From positions 1,178,001 to 1,242,000 of the forward strand of contig NZ_AP023362.1 in NCBI RefSeq assembly GCF_018326285.1: DNA of 64,000 nt. The letters run 5' to 3'. The translations under genes and the position numbers were made by a program. Numbering within the stretch: the stretch's first letter is position 1; the number at the start of each line of letters is the position of its first letter. Positions 20,576-32,902 of this stretch are shown one piece after another. The notes beneath the pieces were generated by a model. It did no database searches and had not been told where the DNA came from. It was given only the letters and a program-made list of their open reading frames with translations. Source of the stretch: Mycolicibacterium sp. TY81. Its GTDB lineage: Bacteria > Actinomycetota > Actinomycetes > Mycobacteriales > Mycobacteriaceae.

Positions 20576-21171
20576 CGTTCCGCGAACGCACGGATGGTGC
20601 GCCGCGCGGTCTCACTCAGGTGGTCGGGCGTGATCGCGTCCGCGGTGAAGAGTGCGCGGAAATAGACCGGACCCGCAGCCATCTCCAGCACCGCGCGCGG
20701 GTCGGTGCCCGGCGGGATTTCGCCGCGGGTGATCGCGCGGTCGACGACAGCGCCGCTGCGCCGGAAGCGTTCCTCCCAGAACCTGGTCTGCGTGGTTCGC
20801 ACGTCGTCGCTGTCGTCGGCGCCCGTCAGCGCGGCGTAGAGGACGGCGCGGATGGCCCGGTCGGACAGTGCGGTGACGATGTCCGAGAGCAGCTGCTCGA
20901 GGTCTGCCTGCAGTGACCCGGTGTCCGGCGTCGCGACATTGCTCTCCGTGAAGCGCGCCAGCAGGTCGGCGACCAGGGCGGCCTTCGTCGGCCACCGGCG
21001 GTAGACGGTCGTCTTGTTCACCTGCGCCCGCTTGGCCACATCGGACAGTTGCAGGTTGTCGTACCCGATCTCGGTCAGGAGTTCGAGGGTCGCCGCGTGG
21101 ACGGCGGCAACAACACGCGCGGACCGGCCACCTGGTCGCGGCCGGGGGACTGCGGAGTCTTGACTGGGCAT
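20572..21171 (-). CDS. TetR-family transcriptional regulator
   Basis: 199 residues. The N-terminal helix-turn-helix is clear (LSDVAKRAQVNKTTVYRRWPTK), followed by an all-helical ligand domain of the TetR_C type. Divergent from the unknown 245-residue gene, with a candidate operator between, so local auto-regulation is likely. This pair is not present at this site in M. tuberculosis. Confidence 0.92.
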   Translation of the reverse strand: MPSQDSAVPRPRPGGRSARVVAAVHAATLELLTEIGYDNLQLSDVAKRAQVNKTTVYRRWPTKAALVADLLARFTESNVATPDTGSLQADLEQLLSDIVTALSDRAIRAVLYAALTGADDSDDVRTTQTRFWEERFRRSGAVVDRAITRGEIPPGTDPRAVLEMAAGPVYFRALFTADAITPDHLSETARRTIRAFAER

Positions 21172-21185
21172 CGCACTCCATCATA

Positions 21186-21219
21186 TAAAAGCAACTACAG
21201 ATGCTTTTAGTGTAGGAGG
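21186..21219. promoter_or_regulatory. Candidate TetR operator and ribosome site
   Basis: TAAAAGCA (21186-21193) and TGCTTTTA (21202-21209) form an exact inverted repeat with an 8-bp spacer in an A/T-rich stretch, mid-way between the divergent genes. AGGAGG (21214-21219) follows, 7 bp before the ATG at 21227. Confidence 0.6.
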
Positions 21220-21226
21220 TGTTCGC

Positions 21227-21964
21227 ATGCCGGACCAGACGCTCACCATCGACGCCGTGATCGGGGGGCGTGCGGTAGCTCGCGACGAGGTGCTCGCCTG
21301 GGAGGCCAGGCGCCTGCCGAAGGCCGCCGGCAAGATCGGTCTGCCGGTGCCCGCCGGGGATATCGCCCGGCAGCGAACAGCTTTCGCCGACGCCAAACTG
21401 GCTCTGGGCGCCGACGACATCCGTTGTCGCTTGGCGCGTGACATCCGGGCGGCCGGCGTGGTGGCCCGTGGTACGACGCGGTTGTCGTTCGGACGTCGTG
21501 CGACGAGTGTGTGCGACCTGTACGTGACCGGCGGCAGCGCCCGCGCGTTCGTGGACTGGTTCACCGACGACGGCCGAGCCGACTACGCGCGCAGCATGAT
21601 CGCCGCCAACCCCGACCACTTCCTCATCGACACCGCCCCGGACGGCCGGCAGGAGGTCATCGAGACGACCGGCGGAAGTCCATTGGCGACGCGGTTCTTC
21701 GTCGACTACGACGACACGTCACCGCTCGTGACGCCCCGTGACCCCGCGTTCCCCGTCGAGGCGGCGGGGGTCGCGCGTACCGAGGGCGGCTTGGCGATCG
21801 GCGGCGTCCGGCATGAATTCCGCGACGAAGCGGGCGGCTTCCATGCCCGGCTGTGCGTCGAATTCCCTTGGCTCACCGCGCCGTACCTGATCGCACAGCA
21901 TCGCTGGCACCTGGCGTGCGAGTTCAGCAACTGGATCGAGGCGGCGTTCGCGGCAACCGGATAG
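21227..21964 (+). CDS. Protein of unknown function, divergent partner of the TetR regulator
   Basis: 245 residues, no signal peptide or membrane segment and no family I recognise. The first 70 residues are basic and helical; the rest looks like a mixed alpha/beta domain (DLYVTGGSARAFVDWFTDDG; TRFFVDYDD) with a Trp-rich end (RWHLACEFSNWIEAAF). The strong ribosome site and paired regulator argue that it is a real, regulated gene, perhaps the TetR target. Confidence 0.75.
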   Translation: MPDQTLTIDAVIGGRAVARDEVLAWEARRLPKAAGKIGLPVPAGDIARQRTAFADAKLALGADDIRCRLARDIRAAGVVARGTTRLSFGRRATSVCDLYVTGGSARAFVDWFTDDGRADYARSMIAANPDHFLIDTAPDGRQEVIETTGGSPLATRFFVDYDDTSPLVTPRDPAFPVEAAGVARTEGGLAIGGVRHEFRDEAGGFHARLCVEFPWLTAPYLIAQHRWHLACEFSNWIEAAFAATG

Positions 21965-22005
21965 GCGTGGGTCACCGGGGTAGGGGAGTGGACCCGAAAA
22001 CGACT

Positions 22006-22040
22006 TCGGCCCGGTCTGGTGAAAAACCAGACCGGGCCGA
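22006..22040. terminator. Terminator between the unknown gene and qcrB
   Basis: A perfect 15-bp stem (22006-22020 with 22026-22040) and a GAAAA loop lie between the convergent stops at 21964 and 22055. On the qcrB strand a T-rich stretch follows. Confidence 0.8.
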
Positions 22041-22054
22041 AACCGTAGATCGAA

Positions 22055-23692
22055 CTAGTGATGCCCGTTGGAACCGTTGGGCGAAATCTCGTCCTGGTAT
22101 TCCTTGAGGGCGGTGAGTGCCTTGTGCTCGGCGGCGTGTTCGGCGTCGGCCAGGGCAGCCTGCTCGACGGCGGAGTCGGCGAACAGGAAGCTGCCGGTAC
22201 CGGGCGAGCCGGCAGAGCCGAGCTTGTTCATGCGCTTGGGCAGTGCGGCACCCTGGTACTCCAGCGGGATCGGGTGGCCGTGGTCGTCGACCGGTCCCAG
22301 GGGCTGGTGCAGTTCGACGTAGGCGCCGTGCGGCAGTCGCTTGATGATGCCGGTCTCGATACCGTGCTCGAGGACGGCGCGGTCGCTGCGCTGCAGGCCG
22401 ACACACCAGCGGTAGGTCAGGTAGTAGACCACTGCGGGCAGGACGACCATGCCGATGCGGCCGATCCAGGTGGTGGCGTTCAGGGAGATGTCGAACTTGA
22501 GCGCGATGATGTCGTTCATCGCGGCCAGGGTCAGCACCATGTAGAACGCGATGGCCATGGCACCGATGGCGGTGCGGACCGGCACGTCACGCGGACGCTG
22601 CAGCAGGTTGTGGTGCGCATCGTCGCCGGTGAACTTCTTCTCCAGGAACGGCCAGGCGATCAGCAGACCGAACACCAGACCCATGATCACGGCGACACCC
22701 ATGACGGCCGGGATGGTGTGGCCGAACGGGTAGAACTCCCAGGCCGGCCAGATACGCGCCAGGCCTTCGGTCCACATCATGTAGAAGTCGGGCTGGCTAC
22801 CGGCGGACACCTGCGAGGGCTTGTAGGGGCCCAGCTCCCAGATCGGGTTGATCTGCAGCAGACCACCCATGATGCCCAGGATGCCGGTGACCATGGCGAA
22901 GAACGCGCCACCCTTGATCGCGAACACCGGCATGACGCGCACGCCGACGACGTTCTTCTCGGTGCGGCCGGGGCCGGGGAACTGGGTGTGCTTCTGGAAC
23001 CACACCAGCGCCACGTGAGCGCCGATGAGGGCCAGGATGATGCCCGGGATCAGCAGGATGTGCAGGGCGTACATCCGCGGGATGATGATGTTGCCCGGGA
23101 AGTCGCCACCGAACAGGGCCCAGTGCATCCAGGTGCCGATGACCGGGATGCCCAGGGTGATCGACGACAGCGCGGCGCGCAGACCGATACCCGAGAGCAG
23201 GTCGTCGGGCAGCGAGTAGCCGAAGTAGCCCTCGAACATCGCGAGGATCAGCAGCACCGAGCCGATCATCCAGTTGGCCTCACGCGGGCGGCGGAACGCA
23301 CCGGTGAAGAAGATGCGGGCCAGGTGGACCATGATCGACGCGGCGAACATCAGCGCGGCCCAGTGGTGAATCTGGCGGACGAACAGGCCACCGCGGACCT
23401 CGAAGGAGATTTCGAGGGCCGATTCGTAGGCGCGCGACATCTGGACGCCACGCAGCGGCTGGTAGACGCCGTTGTAGATGACCTCGGTCATCGACGGGTC
23501 GAAGAACAGCGTCAGGTACACGCCGGTGAGCAGCAGCACGAGGAAGCTGTACAGCGCGATCTCACCGAGCATGAAGGACCAGTGCGTCGGGAAGACCTTG
23601 TTCAGCTGCCGGCGTACGGCGGCCGACGGGTGGTACCGCGAGTCGATCGCATCGCCTTGTGCGGCAGCGATGTCAGCGAGCTTGGGACTCAT
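22055..23692 (-). CDS. qcrB: Cytochrome bc1 complex cytochrome b subunit
   Basis: 545 residues with eight or more membrane helices. The heme b ligands are two His pairs 13-14 apart ([16 protein letters not shown] and the pair around [10 protein letters not shown] to YALHILL). A PDFY motif stands where PEWY forms the quinol-oxidation site. The long C-terminal extension is typical of actinobacteria. Homologue of Rv2196, target of telacebec (Q203). Overlaps qcrA by 4 bp. Confidence 0.96.
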   Translation of the reverse strand: MSPKLADIAAAQGDAIDSRYHPSAAVRRQLNKVFPTHWSFMLGEIALYSFLVLLLTGVYLTLFFDPSMTEVIYNGVYQPLRGVQMSRAYESALEISFEVRGGLFVRQIHHWAALMFAASIMVHLARIFFTGAFRRPREANWMIGSVLLILAMFEGYFGYSLPDDLLSGIGLRAALSSITLGIPVIGTWMHWALFGGDFPGNIIIPRMYALHILLIPGIILALIGAHVALVWFQKHTQFPGPGRTEKNVVGVRVMPVFAIKGGAFFAMVTGILGIMGGLLQINPIWELGPYKPSQVSAGSQPDFYMMWTEGLARIWPAWEFYPFGHTIPAVMGVAVIMGLVFGLLIAWPFLEKKFTGDDAHHNLLQRPRDVPVRTAIGAMAIAFYMVLTLAAMNDIIALKFDISLNATTWIGRIGMVVLPAVVYYLTYRWCVGLQRSDRAVLEHGIETGIIKRLPHGAYVELHQPLGPVDDHGHPIPLEYQGAALPKRMNKLGSAGSPGTGSFLFADSAVEQAALADAEHAAEHKALTALKEYQDEISPNGSNGHH

Positions 23693-24852
23693 GATTTGCG
23701 CTCCCAGAATGCCGGTCCGACGGGTTCGATGAAGTCGCCGTTGGCGACCAGGTAGCCCTCTTTGTCAATCGTGATCGGCAGCTGCGCCAGGGCGCGGGCC
23801 GCCGGACCGAAGATCGGCCGCGCGAAGTGCAGCGCGTCGAACTGCGACTGATGGCAGGGGCACAGGATGCGGTAGGTCTGCTGCTCGTACAGCGACGAGG
23901 GGCAGCCCAGGTGCGAGCACACCTTGGTGTACGCGAAGAAGTCACCGAAGTTGAAGCTCTCCTGGCCCTTGCGCTTGACCACGCGGGACAGGTCCTCGGG
24001 CTTGATGCGGATGAGCATCACCGGGTTGCGCACACCGAGTGCGATCTCCGACAGCTTCTCGTGCGACTCGAGGGTGGTGCCGTCGCCGTCGGACTCACGC
24101 CACGGGAACACCGTCTCCATGCCGCCCGCGTCGATGTCCTCGGGGCGCATCTTCACGAAGGGGGACTCGCCCGGCAGGCCGGTGGCCCGAGCCAGGTAGA
24201 TGGTCTCGCCGTGGAAACGCGGGGTCCAGCCGGACGTCCACAGGACGGCCTTCTTGCCCTCGGCGGTCGGGACGACCGGCTTCCACGGGTTCTTGATCAG
24301 ACCGCCGATGAAGGCGACCGCGGTGCCCAGGCCGAACGCGCCCAGGCCGACGCCGAGCGACAGGCCGATCAGCTTGCGGCGCTTGAGGGTCGAGCCCTCG
24401 AGCGCGTCGGTCAGGTTGGCCGCGACGGTGGCGCGGTGGACCTCGGGGGAGGCGCCGTCGTGGCGGTCCTGGATCGAGATTTCCTCGGGGATGAACTTCT
24501 TCTGGAAGAGCACCGCACCGATGCCGATCGCCAGGATCGACAGGCCGAAGGTCAGGCCGTACAGCGGGGTCGCCAGCGAGTAGATGAACTCGCCCTCGGA
24601 CTCGAACGGCTTGTACTCCCACGGCCAGAACAGGAACACCAGCAGCAGGGCCAGGCCGGACAGGCCGCCGAGCAGCAGCCAGGCCGCGACCTGACGCTCG
24701 GCGCGCTTCTCCGCCTTGGTGCCCTCGACGGGCCAGCGCGGCTCCTTGAAGACGGTCGTGACGCCGTCGATCTTCCCGCCCAGTTCGACGAGCTCCTCGC
24801 GCGACATCTCGCGCAGTTCGTCGTCACTGGGAATGTTCACGTTCTCGCTCAT
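23689..24852 (-). CDS. qcrA: Cytochrome bc1 complex Rieske iron-sulfur subunit
   Basis: 387 residues with three N-terminal transmembrane helices (the actinobacterial form) and a C-terminal Rieske domain. The 2Fe-2S ligands are CSHLGC and [12 protein letters not shown] at 24852 is chosen since it overlaps the qcrC stop by 4 bp; an in-frame start 57 bases earlier lies inside qcrC. Confidence 0.95.
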   Translation of the reverse strand: MSENVNIPSDDELREMSREELVELGGKIDGVTTVFKEPRWPVEGTKAEKRAERQVAAWLLLGGLSGLALLLVFLFWPWEYKPFESEGEFIYSLATPLYGLTFGLSILAIGIGAVLFQKKFIPEEISIQDRHDGASPEVHRATVAANLTDALEGSTLKRRKLIGLSLGVGLGAFGLGTAVAFIGGLIKNPWKPVVPTAEGKKAVLWTSGWTPRFHGETIYLARATGLPGESPFVKMRPEDIDAGGMETVFPWRESDGDGTTLESHEKLSEIALGVRNPVMLIRIKPEDLSRVVKRKGQESFNFGDFFAYTKVCSHLGCPSSLYEQQTYRILCPCHQSQFDALHFARPIFGPAARALAQLPITIDKEGYLVANGDFIEPVGPAFWERKS

Positions 24853-25661
24853 GCGCGAGCTCCGATCCACATAGCCGCGCCGATCACGGCGACCATCCCG
24901 ATAATCCACATCGCCATGCCCTCGGGCGCGGGGCCGAAGCCACCGAGGCCGTAGCCGCCCTGGCTGCGGGCGTTCGCCGACTCGTGGACGTAGGCGACGA
25001 TGTCGCGCTTCTCCTCCGGGGTCAGCTGACGATCCGAGAACTTGGGCATGTTCTGCGGGCCGGTGAGCATGGCGGTGTACACCTGCGCCGGCACTTCGGC
25101 GGCCTTGCCGAGGTCAGGCGCGTACTTGCCCGACGACAGCGCGCCGCCCTTGCCGGTGAAGTTGTGGCACGACGCGCAGTTCAGACGGAACAGGTCGCCA
25201 CCACGGGCGACGTTCTCACCGATGAACGAGTGCTGGTTGATCTGACCGTTGGCGTCACGCGGGACCTGAGGTCCGCCGCCGTTGGCCTGGATGTAGGCAC
25301 CGAGGGCGTCGATCTGGTGCTCGTCGAACGCCGCGTCCTTACGGGGCGCCTGCGCCTCACCGCGCATGGCGGGCATGCGGCCGGTGGACACCTGGAAGTA
25401 GACGGCCGCGTCGCCGACACCGATGAGGCTCGGGCCGCGGTCGGTCACACCCTGCAGGTTGGCGCCGTGGCAGGAGACGCACGACGTTTCGAACAACTGC
25501 TTGCCGGTGCGCAGCAGAGCCAGCTGCGACTCGTCTGCCTTCGCGACCTGAGGCCGCGGAGTCAGGGTGGCCGCCAGGCCACCAGCGACTAGAAGTCCGA
25601 GCAGCAGCAGCATCGCTGCCGAGAGGCGCCGGTGTAGCCGGCGACGGGACTTGCTGGTCAT
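24849..25661 (-). CDS. qcrC: Cytochrome bc1 complex diheme cytochrome c subunit
   Basis: 270 residues: an N-terminal signal-anchor ([19 protein letters not shown]), two c-type heme motifs CVSCH and CASCH with downstream Met ligands (RMPAMRG; NMPKFSD), and a C-terminal transmembrane anchor. It shuttles electrons directly to CuA of CtaC. The start follows an AGAAGGGG ribosome site. Homologue of Rv2194. Confidence 0.95.
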   Translation of the reverse strand: MTSKSRRRLHRRLSAAMLLLLGLLVAGGLAATLTPRPQVAKADESQLALLRTGKQLFETSCVSCHGANLQGVTDRGPSLIGVGDAAVYFQVSTGRMPAMRGEAQAPRKDAAFDEHQIDALGAYIQANGGGPQVPRDANGQINQHSFIGENVARGGDLFRLNCASCHNFTGKGGALSSGKYAPDLGKAAEVPAQVYTAMLTGPQNMPKFSDRQLTPEEKRDIVAYVHESANARSQGGYGLGGFGPAPEGMAMWIIGMVAVIGAAMWIGARA

Positions 25662-25696
25662 CGAACCCCTTCTCATAGGAAGCATCGGCGAGCCGA

Positions 25697-27469
<1,773 letters not shown>

Positions 27470-29352
27470 CCGCTCTGCCTGCTGCGCTGCCGCCCGGGCC
27501 GACCGGGCGGTGGCGGCCCACTCGGCCCACCGGCCCGCGGCGGTGATCGGCGAGCAGTAGCCGACCTCCGGCCCGGCGCCGGAATCGGTGCGCACGATGC
27601 GCACACCGGGCGCGGCGAGCCAGCGCACGATCAGTGCGACCTCCTCGACGGGCGCGCCGCCCAGTGGCCGCTCCGATGTCAGGATCACCTGTGCCGCAGC
27701 GGATATCGCGTCGACGACGGGCATCGGGGGGACTCGCCGCGGCGCATTGCCTGCGGCTGCCAACTGGCCGTACCGGACCACGACGAGATGCCAGCCGCCG
27801 GCGCCGTCGGGCCGGGCGGCCACGAGTTCGGGGAGCGCCGTCAGGGCGCGCAGGCGCTGGCCGCGCCACAGTCCGTCGATGACGGTTGCGGCGTGGTCCC
27901 GGAGCCGCGCCGCGCTCTCGAAACGGCCCTCGGCCGCCAGCTCGTCGATGTGTTTCACTGCCGCGCAGAGCGCGGAATCGTCAACGCCGGCAATGTTTTC
28001 CGCGGCCCGGTCGGCGAATTCGGCGTAGGCGCCGGCGGTGATGCCGCGGGGCGCCGGACATGGCGACAGTTCCCGCTCCGGACACTGCGGGCCGTGTTGG
28101 GCGGCGCGCGCCAGCCGCGTCGTACAGGTCCGCACGCCCGTGAAGCGCGCCAGCAGCAGCGCGGCGTCGACGGCGTCGGCATGGGCCCGGAACGGGCCGA
28201 CCGCCCGGTCGTGTCGCGGTGCGCGCACCACGCTGAACCGGGGGAAGGCCTCGTCGGTGAGCACCGCCCACCACCACTTGTGCGGTGCCTTCGAACGCCG
28301 GTTGTAGGGCGGCGCGTGCGCGGCGAGCAGCCGCAGTTCGCGCACCCCGGCCTCCAGCTCGTGCGCGCACTCGACGTGGTCGACGCGAATGGCAAGGGAC
28401 GCCATCTCTTTCATACGGGCGCGGGGGTCGGCGCCGGTGAAGTACTGCCGCACCCGGCGGCGCAGATCGACCGCGGTGCCCACGTACAGCACCTCCTCGG
28501 ACGGTCCGCGGAACAGATAGACGCCGGGGGAGTTGGGCAGTGCGTCGGCGAGCTTGCGGTTGCGGCGCTGTGCCCTGGTGACGTCCGGGAGATAGCCGCG
28601 CAGCTCGGCCACGGTGTGCACGCCCTGATTGCCGATGCGCTCGAGCAGTCCGTGCAGGACGTCGACGGTGGCGCGGGCGTCGTCGAGGGCGCGGTGTGTG
28701 GGTGTGGTGGTGGCGCGGAACAACCGGGCCAGCTCCGAGAGCCGAACACTCGGCGCCTCGTCGCGCGTGAGGACCCGGCGGGCCAGCTTGACGGTGCACA
28801 ACACCGGCGGGTTGGGCCAGGGCAGCTGCGCCCGCTCGGCCGCGGCCCGCAGGAATCCGATGTCGAAGCCCGCGTTGTGGGCGACCAGGACCGCGCCGCG
28901 GCAGAACTCCAGGAATGTGGGCAGCACCGATTCGATGCGCGGGGCGTCGCAGACCATGGCCGTGGTGATGCCGGTCAGCTGCACGATCTGCGGCGGGATG
29001 GCGCGACCCGGGTCGATCAGGGTGGCCAGTTCGCCGATGATCTCGCCGCCGCGCACCTTGACCGCGCCGATCTCGGTGATGGCGTCCCAGCCGCCTCCGG
29101 TGTCGTCCGCCCGGGCGCGGCCACCGGTGGTCTCCAGGTCGACCACCACGAATGTGGTGTCGCGCAGCAACGCCTCGTCGAGGTCGAAAGCCAACTGGTC
29201 GGTGGCGCTGCCGGAGCCCATGACGTGACAGTAGGGGCCGGCACCGACAAGAAATCCCATCGATGTCATTCCGTTATCCGGTTGCTGATCACCCGCACTT
29301 TTTTGTCGGTGGACGTCGCTAGCGTGCGCCTCAACCGATGAAGGAGTCAGAG

Positions 29353-29604
29353 ATGAAGTTCGACAACGGGCCGGTCAAGATCGACTGCGACGACTGCGCG
29401 GTGCGCGGTCCCGGCTGCGGTGACTGCGTGGTCAGTGTTTTGCTGGGCGTGCCCGAGACACTGCTGGACGACGAGCGCCGCGCGCTCGAGGTGCTCGCCG
29501 ATGCCGGCATGGCGCCGCGGCTGCGGTTGGTTCCGATCGGCCGACCCAAGGGAGGGGTGGGTACTCAAAACGAGACAAAGTCAAGCACTACGGGCGTAGC
29601 GTGA
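29353..29604 (+). CDS. Small four-cysteine protein of unknown function
   Basis: 83 residues. The N-terminus carries CDDC-(6 residues)-CGDC, a compact CX2CX6CX2C cluster, then a short helical region and a hydrophilic tail. ATG at 29353 is preferred because AAGGAG (29341-29346) sits 6 bp before it; the earlier ATG at 29338 lies upstream of that site. It could bind zinc or an Fe-S cluster, or act as a redox protein. Its location before the RipC-like hydrolase gene is the only context. Confidence 0.75.
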   Translation: MKFDNGPVKIDCDDCAVRGPGCGDCVVSVLLGVPETLLDDERRALEVLADAGMAPRLRLVPIGRPKGGVGTQNETKSSTTGVA

Positions 29605-29757
29605 CGACCCTCACATTGTGATGCTGGTTAACGGGATCGGGGGACGGGCTGATAGATTGGCCATTCCCGTTGGACAACGCCGATGCCGTTTCGTAACCTA
29701 TTCGAGACCTCACTGAGTTCGAAGCGGCTCGAACCCGCAGTTGAAGGACGCGAAATC

Positions 29758-30921
29758 TTGAGTCTCCACCGCACGCACCGCACCATTTGCGGTCTTAAAC
29801 GACCAGTAGCCGGTGCGATCGCGGGGCTCACCATACTTGGTAGTGCCTTTGCGGGCAACGTCCAGGCCGATCCGGCGGACGACGCCGTAGCAAAGCTCAA
29901 CGAGCTCTCGCGCCAGGCTGAGCAGACCACTGAGGCCATGCACGCCGCGCAGCTCGATCTGGACAAGAAGCTGGCTGCTGCCAAGGCCGCCGACAGCAAG
30001 CACGAGGCTGCGGCCGCCGCCGCGGAGGTCGCCAAGAACGACCTGGCTACCTACCAGGACTCGGTCGACAAGATTGCTGCAGCGCAGTACATGGGTGGCC
30101 GCACCGACGGCATCGACGCCATCCTCACCGCCGATTCCCCGCAGGGGCTGATCGACCAGCTCTCGGTCCAGCGCGTGATGGCCGGCGAGATGGCCGTGCA
30201 GATGGCCAACTTCCACAGCGCCTCCGACTCCGCCACCAAGGCCGAGGCCGACTCGGCCAAGCTGGCGTCCGAAGCCAAGACCGCGGCCGAGCAGGCTGCC
30301 GCCGTGCGTGCGGATCTGCAGTCGAAGCAAAGCAAGCTGCAGGTGCAGATCGCCATCGTCAAGTCCCGCTACACCGCGCTGACGCCGAGCCAGCGGCAGG
30401 CGCTGGCCGCCCTTCCGCCGGCTCCGGCCGCTGCGCCGCCCGCCCCGGCCCCGGACGGCCTCCCGCCGAACCCGGACGCGGTGCCGCCGGCCCCGGGCCA
30501 GGATCCGTCCATCAACGCCGCCGGCCCCAACCCGCCCGTCGAGGGTCTGCCCGCCCCGTCGGATGGCAGCGGCACTGCTGCCGGCGCCATCGCGGTGCAG
30601 GCCGCGCTGACCCGCATCGGCGACCCCTATGTCTGGGGTGCCGCGGGTCCCGGCCAGTTCGACTGCTCAGGTCTCGTGATGTGGGCGTTCCAGCAGGCCG
30701 GCATCTCGCTGCCGCACTCGAGCTACGCGCAGGCCGCCGGCGGACAGCCGGTGTCGCGCGACCAGATGCAGCCCGGTGACGTCGTGAGCTACTACTCCGA
30801 CGCCTCGCACGTGGGCATCTACATCGGCGACGGCATGATGGTCCACGCCTCGACGTTCGGTGTGCCCGTGCGGGTGGCGCCGGTCGACAACGCGCCGATC
30901 TACAACGTGCGTCGCTACTGA
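29758..30921 (+). CDS. ripC: NlpC/P60 peptidoglycan endopeptidase, RipC-like (Rv2190c homologue)
   Basis: A secreted hydrolase of about 387 residues: signal peptide (ending NVQADPADD), a long coiled-coil (about residues 40-200, DKKLAAAKAADSKHEAAAA and similar), a Pro/Ala linker, and an NlpC/P60 domain with catalytic Cys (FDCSGLVMWAF) and His (ASHVGIYIGDG). The coiled-coil is the region by which RipC-type enzymes are held and activated by FtsEX. The start is unsure: TTG at 29758 gives a clean signal peptide after a GAAGGA site; ATG at 29683 would prepend 25 residues. Confidence 0.85.
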   Translation: MSLHRTHRTICGLKRPVAGAIAGLTILGSAFAGNVQADPADDAVAKLNELSRQAEQTTEAMHAAQLDLDKKLAAAKAADSKHEAAAAAAEVAKNDLATYQDSVDKIAAAQYMGGRTDGIDAILTADSPQGLIDQLSVQRVMAGEMAVQMANFHSASDSATKAEADSAKLASEAKTAAEQAAAVRADLQSKQSKLQVQIAIVKSRYTALTPSQRQALAALPPAPAAAPPAPAPDGLPPNPDAVPPAPGQDPSINAAGPNPPVEGLPAPSDGSGTAAGAIAVQAALTRIGDPYVWGAAGPGQFDCSGLVMWAFQQAGISLPHSSYAQAAGGQPVSRDQMQPGDVVSYYSDASHVGIYIGDGMMVHASTFGVPVRVAPVDNAPIYNVRRY

Positions 30922-31730
30922 GCGTCTCCCGTCGCGTAGTTCTCGGCCTTCTCGCCGCAGAGTCGGCTGCGGCCGCATTCGTGCTGAGCCGCGGCCATGC
31001 GGCTGACGTGCCGGCCGCCGCACCACCGTCCGTGCCACCGACGGCGCCACCGATGCCGACGGCGCCGACCACCATCCGGCTGGCCGATGGCCGGACCGCT
31101 GAACTGCTGGTCCTCGATCCCGGGTCGACGCTGCCGGGGCGCATCACCGCCGAACTCGACGGCGCGGCCGCCGCGGTCACCGCATTCTGGGGTGCCGACT
31201 GGCGCCGTCAGATCACCATCGTGACCACCGGCACCGACGAGGAGTTCCGGGCACTGGCCGGCGGGAAGGAAGAATTCGCCGCGGCCACCACCGTCGACCG
31301 CATCGTGTTCGCGCCCGGCGCCGCCGCGATGGGGCCCGGCGCGCTGCGAATCGTGTTGCGCCACGAGCTTTTTCACTACGCCTCCCGGCCCGTCACGGCA
31401 GCCGACGCGCCCTGGTGCCTGACCGAGGGCGTCGCCGACTACGTCAGCCGCCCGCGCACCCCGCGACCGGCGCCGGCCGGCATGGCGGTGCTGCCCACCA
31501 ACGCCGACTTCCAGGTGGCCGGACCGGCGCTGTCGCTGGCCTACGACCGCGCCTGGTGGTTCGCCCGGTTCGTCGGCGCGCAGTTCGGCGATCCGGTCCT
31601 GCGCCGGCTGTATCTGGCGGCGTGCGGCGCCGGGCATCCCGACCTCGACACCGCGCTGACCGCCACCCTCGGCACGGATCGCGACGCGTTGACCGCTGCG
31701 TGGCAGCGGTGGCTCGCGGCCCGGGGCTGA
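30918..31730 (+). CDS. Secreted HExxH-containing protein (Rv2189c-like), apparent CTG start
   Basis: A protein of about 270 residues with a putative zinc-metallopeptidase site: HELFH (HExxH) followed by TEGVADYVS, a spacing like the third ligand Glu of gluzincins. The first canonical start in frame is GTG 30981, but the reading frame before it encodes a signal-like N-terminus with two arginines (SVSRRVVLGLLAAESAAA) that GTG 30981 would remove. CTG at 30918, overlapping the ripC stop, is the only sensible start. Substrate unknown; a neighbour of a cell-wall hydrolase and PimB', so an envelope role is plausible. Confidence 0.7.
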   Translation: MSVSRRVVLGLLAAESAAAAFVLSRGHAADVPAAAPPSVPPTAPPMPTAPTTIRLADGRTAELLVLDPGSTLPGRITAELDGAAAAVTAFWGADWRRQITIVTTGTDEEFRALAGGKEEFAAATTVDRIVFAPGAAAMGPGALRIVLRHELFHYASRPVTAADAPWCLTEGVADYVSRPRTPRPAPAGMAVLPTNADFQVAGPALSLAYDRAWWFARFVGAQFGDPVLRRLYLAACGAGHPDLDTALTATLGTDRDALTAAWQRWLAARG

Positions 31731-31748
31731 CGCGATAGCCTGACCGCG

Positions 31749-32885
31749 ATGTCTCGGGTGCTGCTGTTGACCAACGATTTTCCGCCCCGCCGCGGTGGCA
31801 TCCAGTCGTATCTGGAGAGTCTGGTCGGCGAGCTGCTCGTCCGCGGGTCGCACGAGCTGACGGTGTACGCCCCGAAATGGAAGGGCGCGCCGGAATACGA
31901 CAAGGCCGCCGCGGCCGCCGGGTACGAGGTGGTCCGCCACCCGACGACGTTGATGGTGCCCGAGCCGACCGTCGCGCTGCGGATGCGCCGCCTCATCGCC
32001 GAGCACGACATCGACACCGTGTGGTTCGGTGCGGCCGCGCCGCTGGCGCTGCTGGCGCCGCTGGCCCGCGATGCCGGGGCGACCCGGGTGGTGGCCAGCA
32101 CGCACGGGCACGAGGTGGGGTGGTCGATGCTGCCCGTCGCGCGAAACGCGTTGCGGCACATCGGAAACAACACCGACGTGGTGACCTTCGTCAGCCACTA
32201 CACGCGGAACCGGTTCGCCGCGGCGTTCGGGCCGGACGCGGCGCTGGAATACCTGTCACCCGGCGTCGACGTCGACCGCTTCGTCCCCGATGAGGTGGCC
32301 CGCGCCGAGCTGCGGGCCCGGTACGGGCTGGGGCAGCGGCCGGTGATCGTCTGCCTGTCCCGTCTGGTGCCGCGCAAGGGACAGGACATGCTGATCCGGG
32401 CGCTGCCCGTCATCCGGCAACGGATCGACGGTGCCGCGCTGGTCATCGTCGGCAACGGGCCGTACCGCGACGATCTGCAGAAGCTCGCGCGCCGCTACGA
32501 CGTCACCGACCACGTGGTGTTCACCGGCGGCGTGCCCGGCGACGAGTTGCCGGCCCACCACGCGATGGCCGACGTCTTCGCCATGCCGTGCCGGACCCGG
32601 GGCAACGGGCTCGATGTCGAAGGCCTGGGCATCGTCTTCCTCGAGGCCTCGGCGTGCGGCGTGCCGGTGGTCGCCGGTGACTCCGGCGGCGCACCGGAAA
32701 CCGTCGTGGAAGGCAAGACCGGCCATGTGGTCGACGGCCGCGACGTCGAAGACATCGCCGCGGCCATCACCGACGTCCTGGCCAACCCCGACCTGGCCGC
32801 CGCGATGGGCGCCGCCGGCCGTCAGTTCGTCGTCGACAACTGGCAGTGGAAGCTCAAGGGCGAGCGGCTATCCGAGCTGTTGTAG
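31749..32885 (+). CDS. pimB: GDP-mannose-dependent alpha-(1-6)-phosphatidylinositol monomannoside mannosyltransferase
   Basis: 378-residue GT4 glycosyltransferase with the N-terminal GGIQSYLESL acceptor-side loop and the C-terminal EX7E motif (GIVFLEASACGVPVVAGDSGG). Homologue of Rv2188c (PimB'), adding the second mannose in PIM synthesis at the cytoplasmic face. A -10-like TAGCCT (31736-31741) ends 7 nt before the ATG, suggesting a leaderless message. Confidence 0.92.
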   Translation: MSRVLLLTNDFPPRRGGIQSYLESLVGELLVRGSHELTVYAPKWKGAPEYDKAAAAAGYEVVRHPTTLMVPEPTVALRMRRLIAEHDIDTVWFGAAAPLALLAPLARDAGATRVVASTHGHEVGWSMLPVARNALRHIGNNTDVVTFVSHYTRNRFAAAFGPDAALEYLSPGVDVDRFVPDEVARAELRARYGLGQRPVIVCLSRLVPRKGQDMLIRALPVIRQRIDGAALVIVGNGPYRDDLQKLARRYDVTDHVVFTGGVPGDELPAHHAMADVFAMPCRTRGNGLDVEGLGIVFLEASACGVPVVAGDSGGAPETVVEGKTGHVVDGRDVEDIAAAITDVLANPDLAAAMGAAGRQFVVDNWQWKLKGERLSELL

Positions 32886-32902
32886 CGCTCTTGTAGCGCT
32901 GC

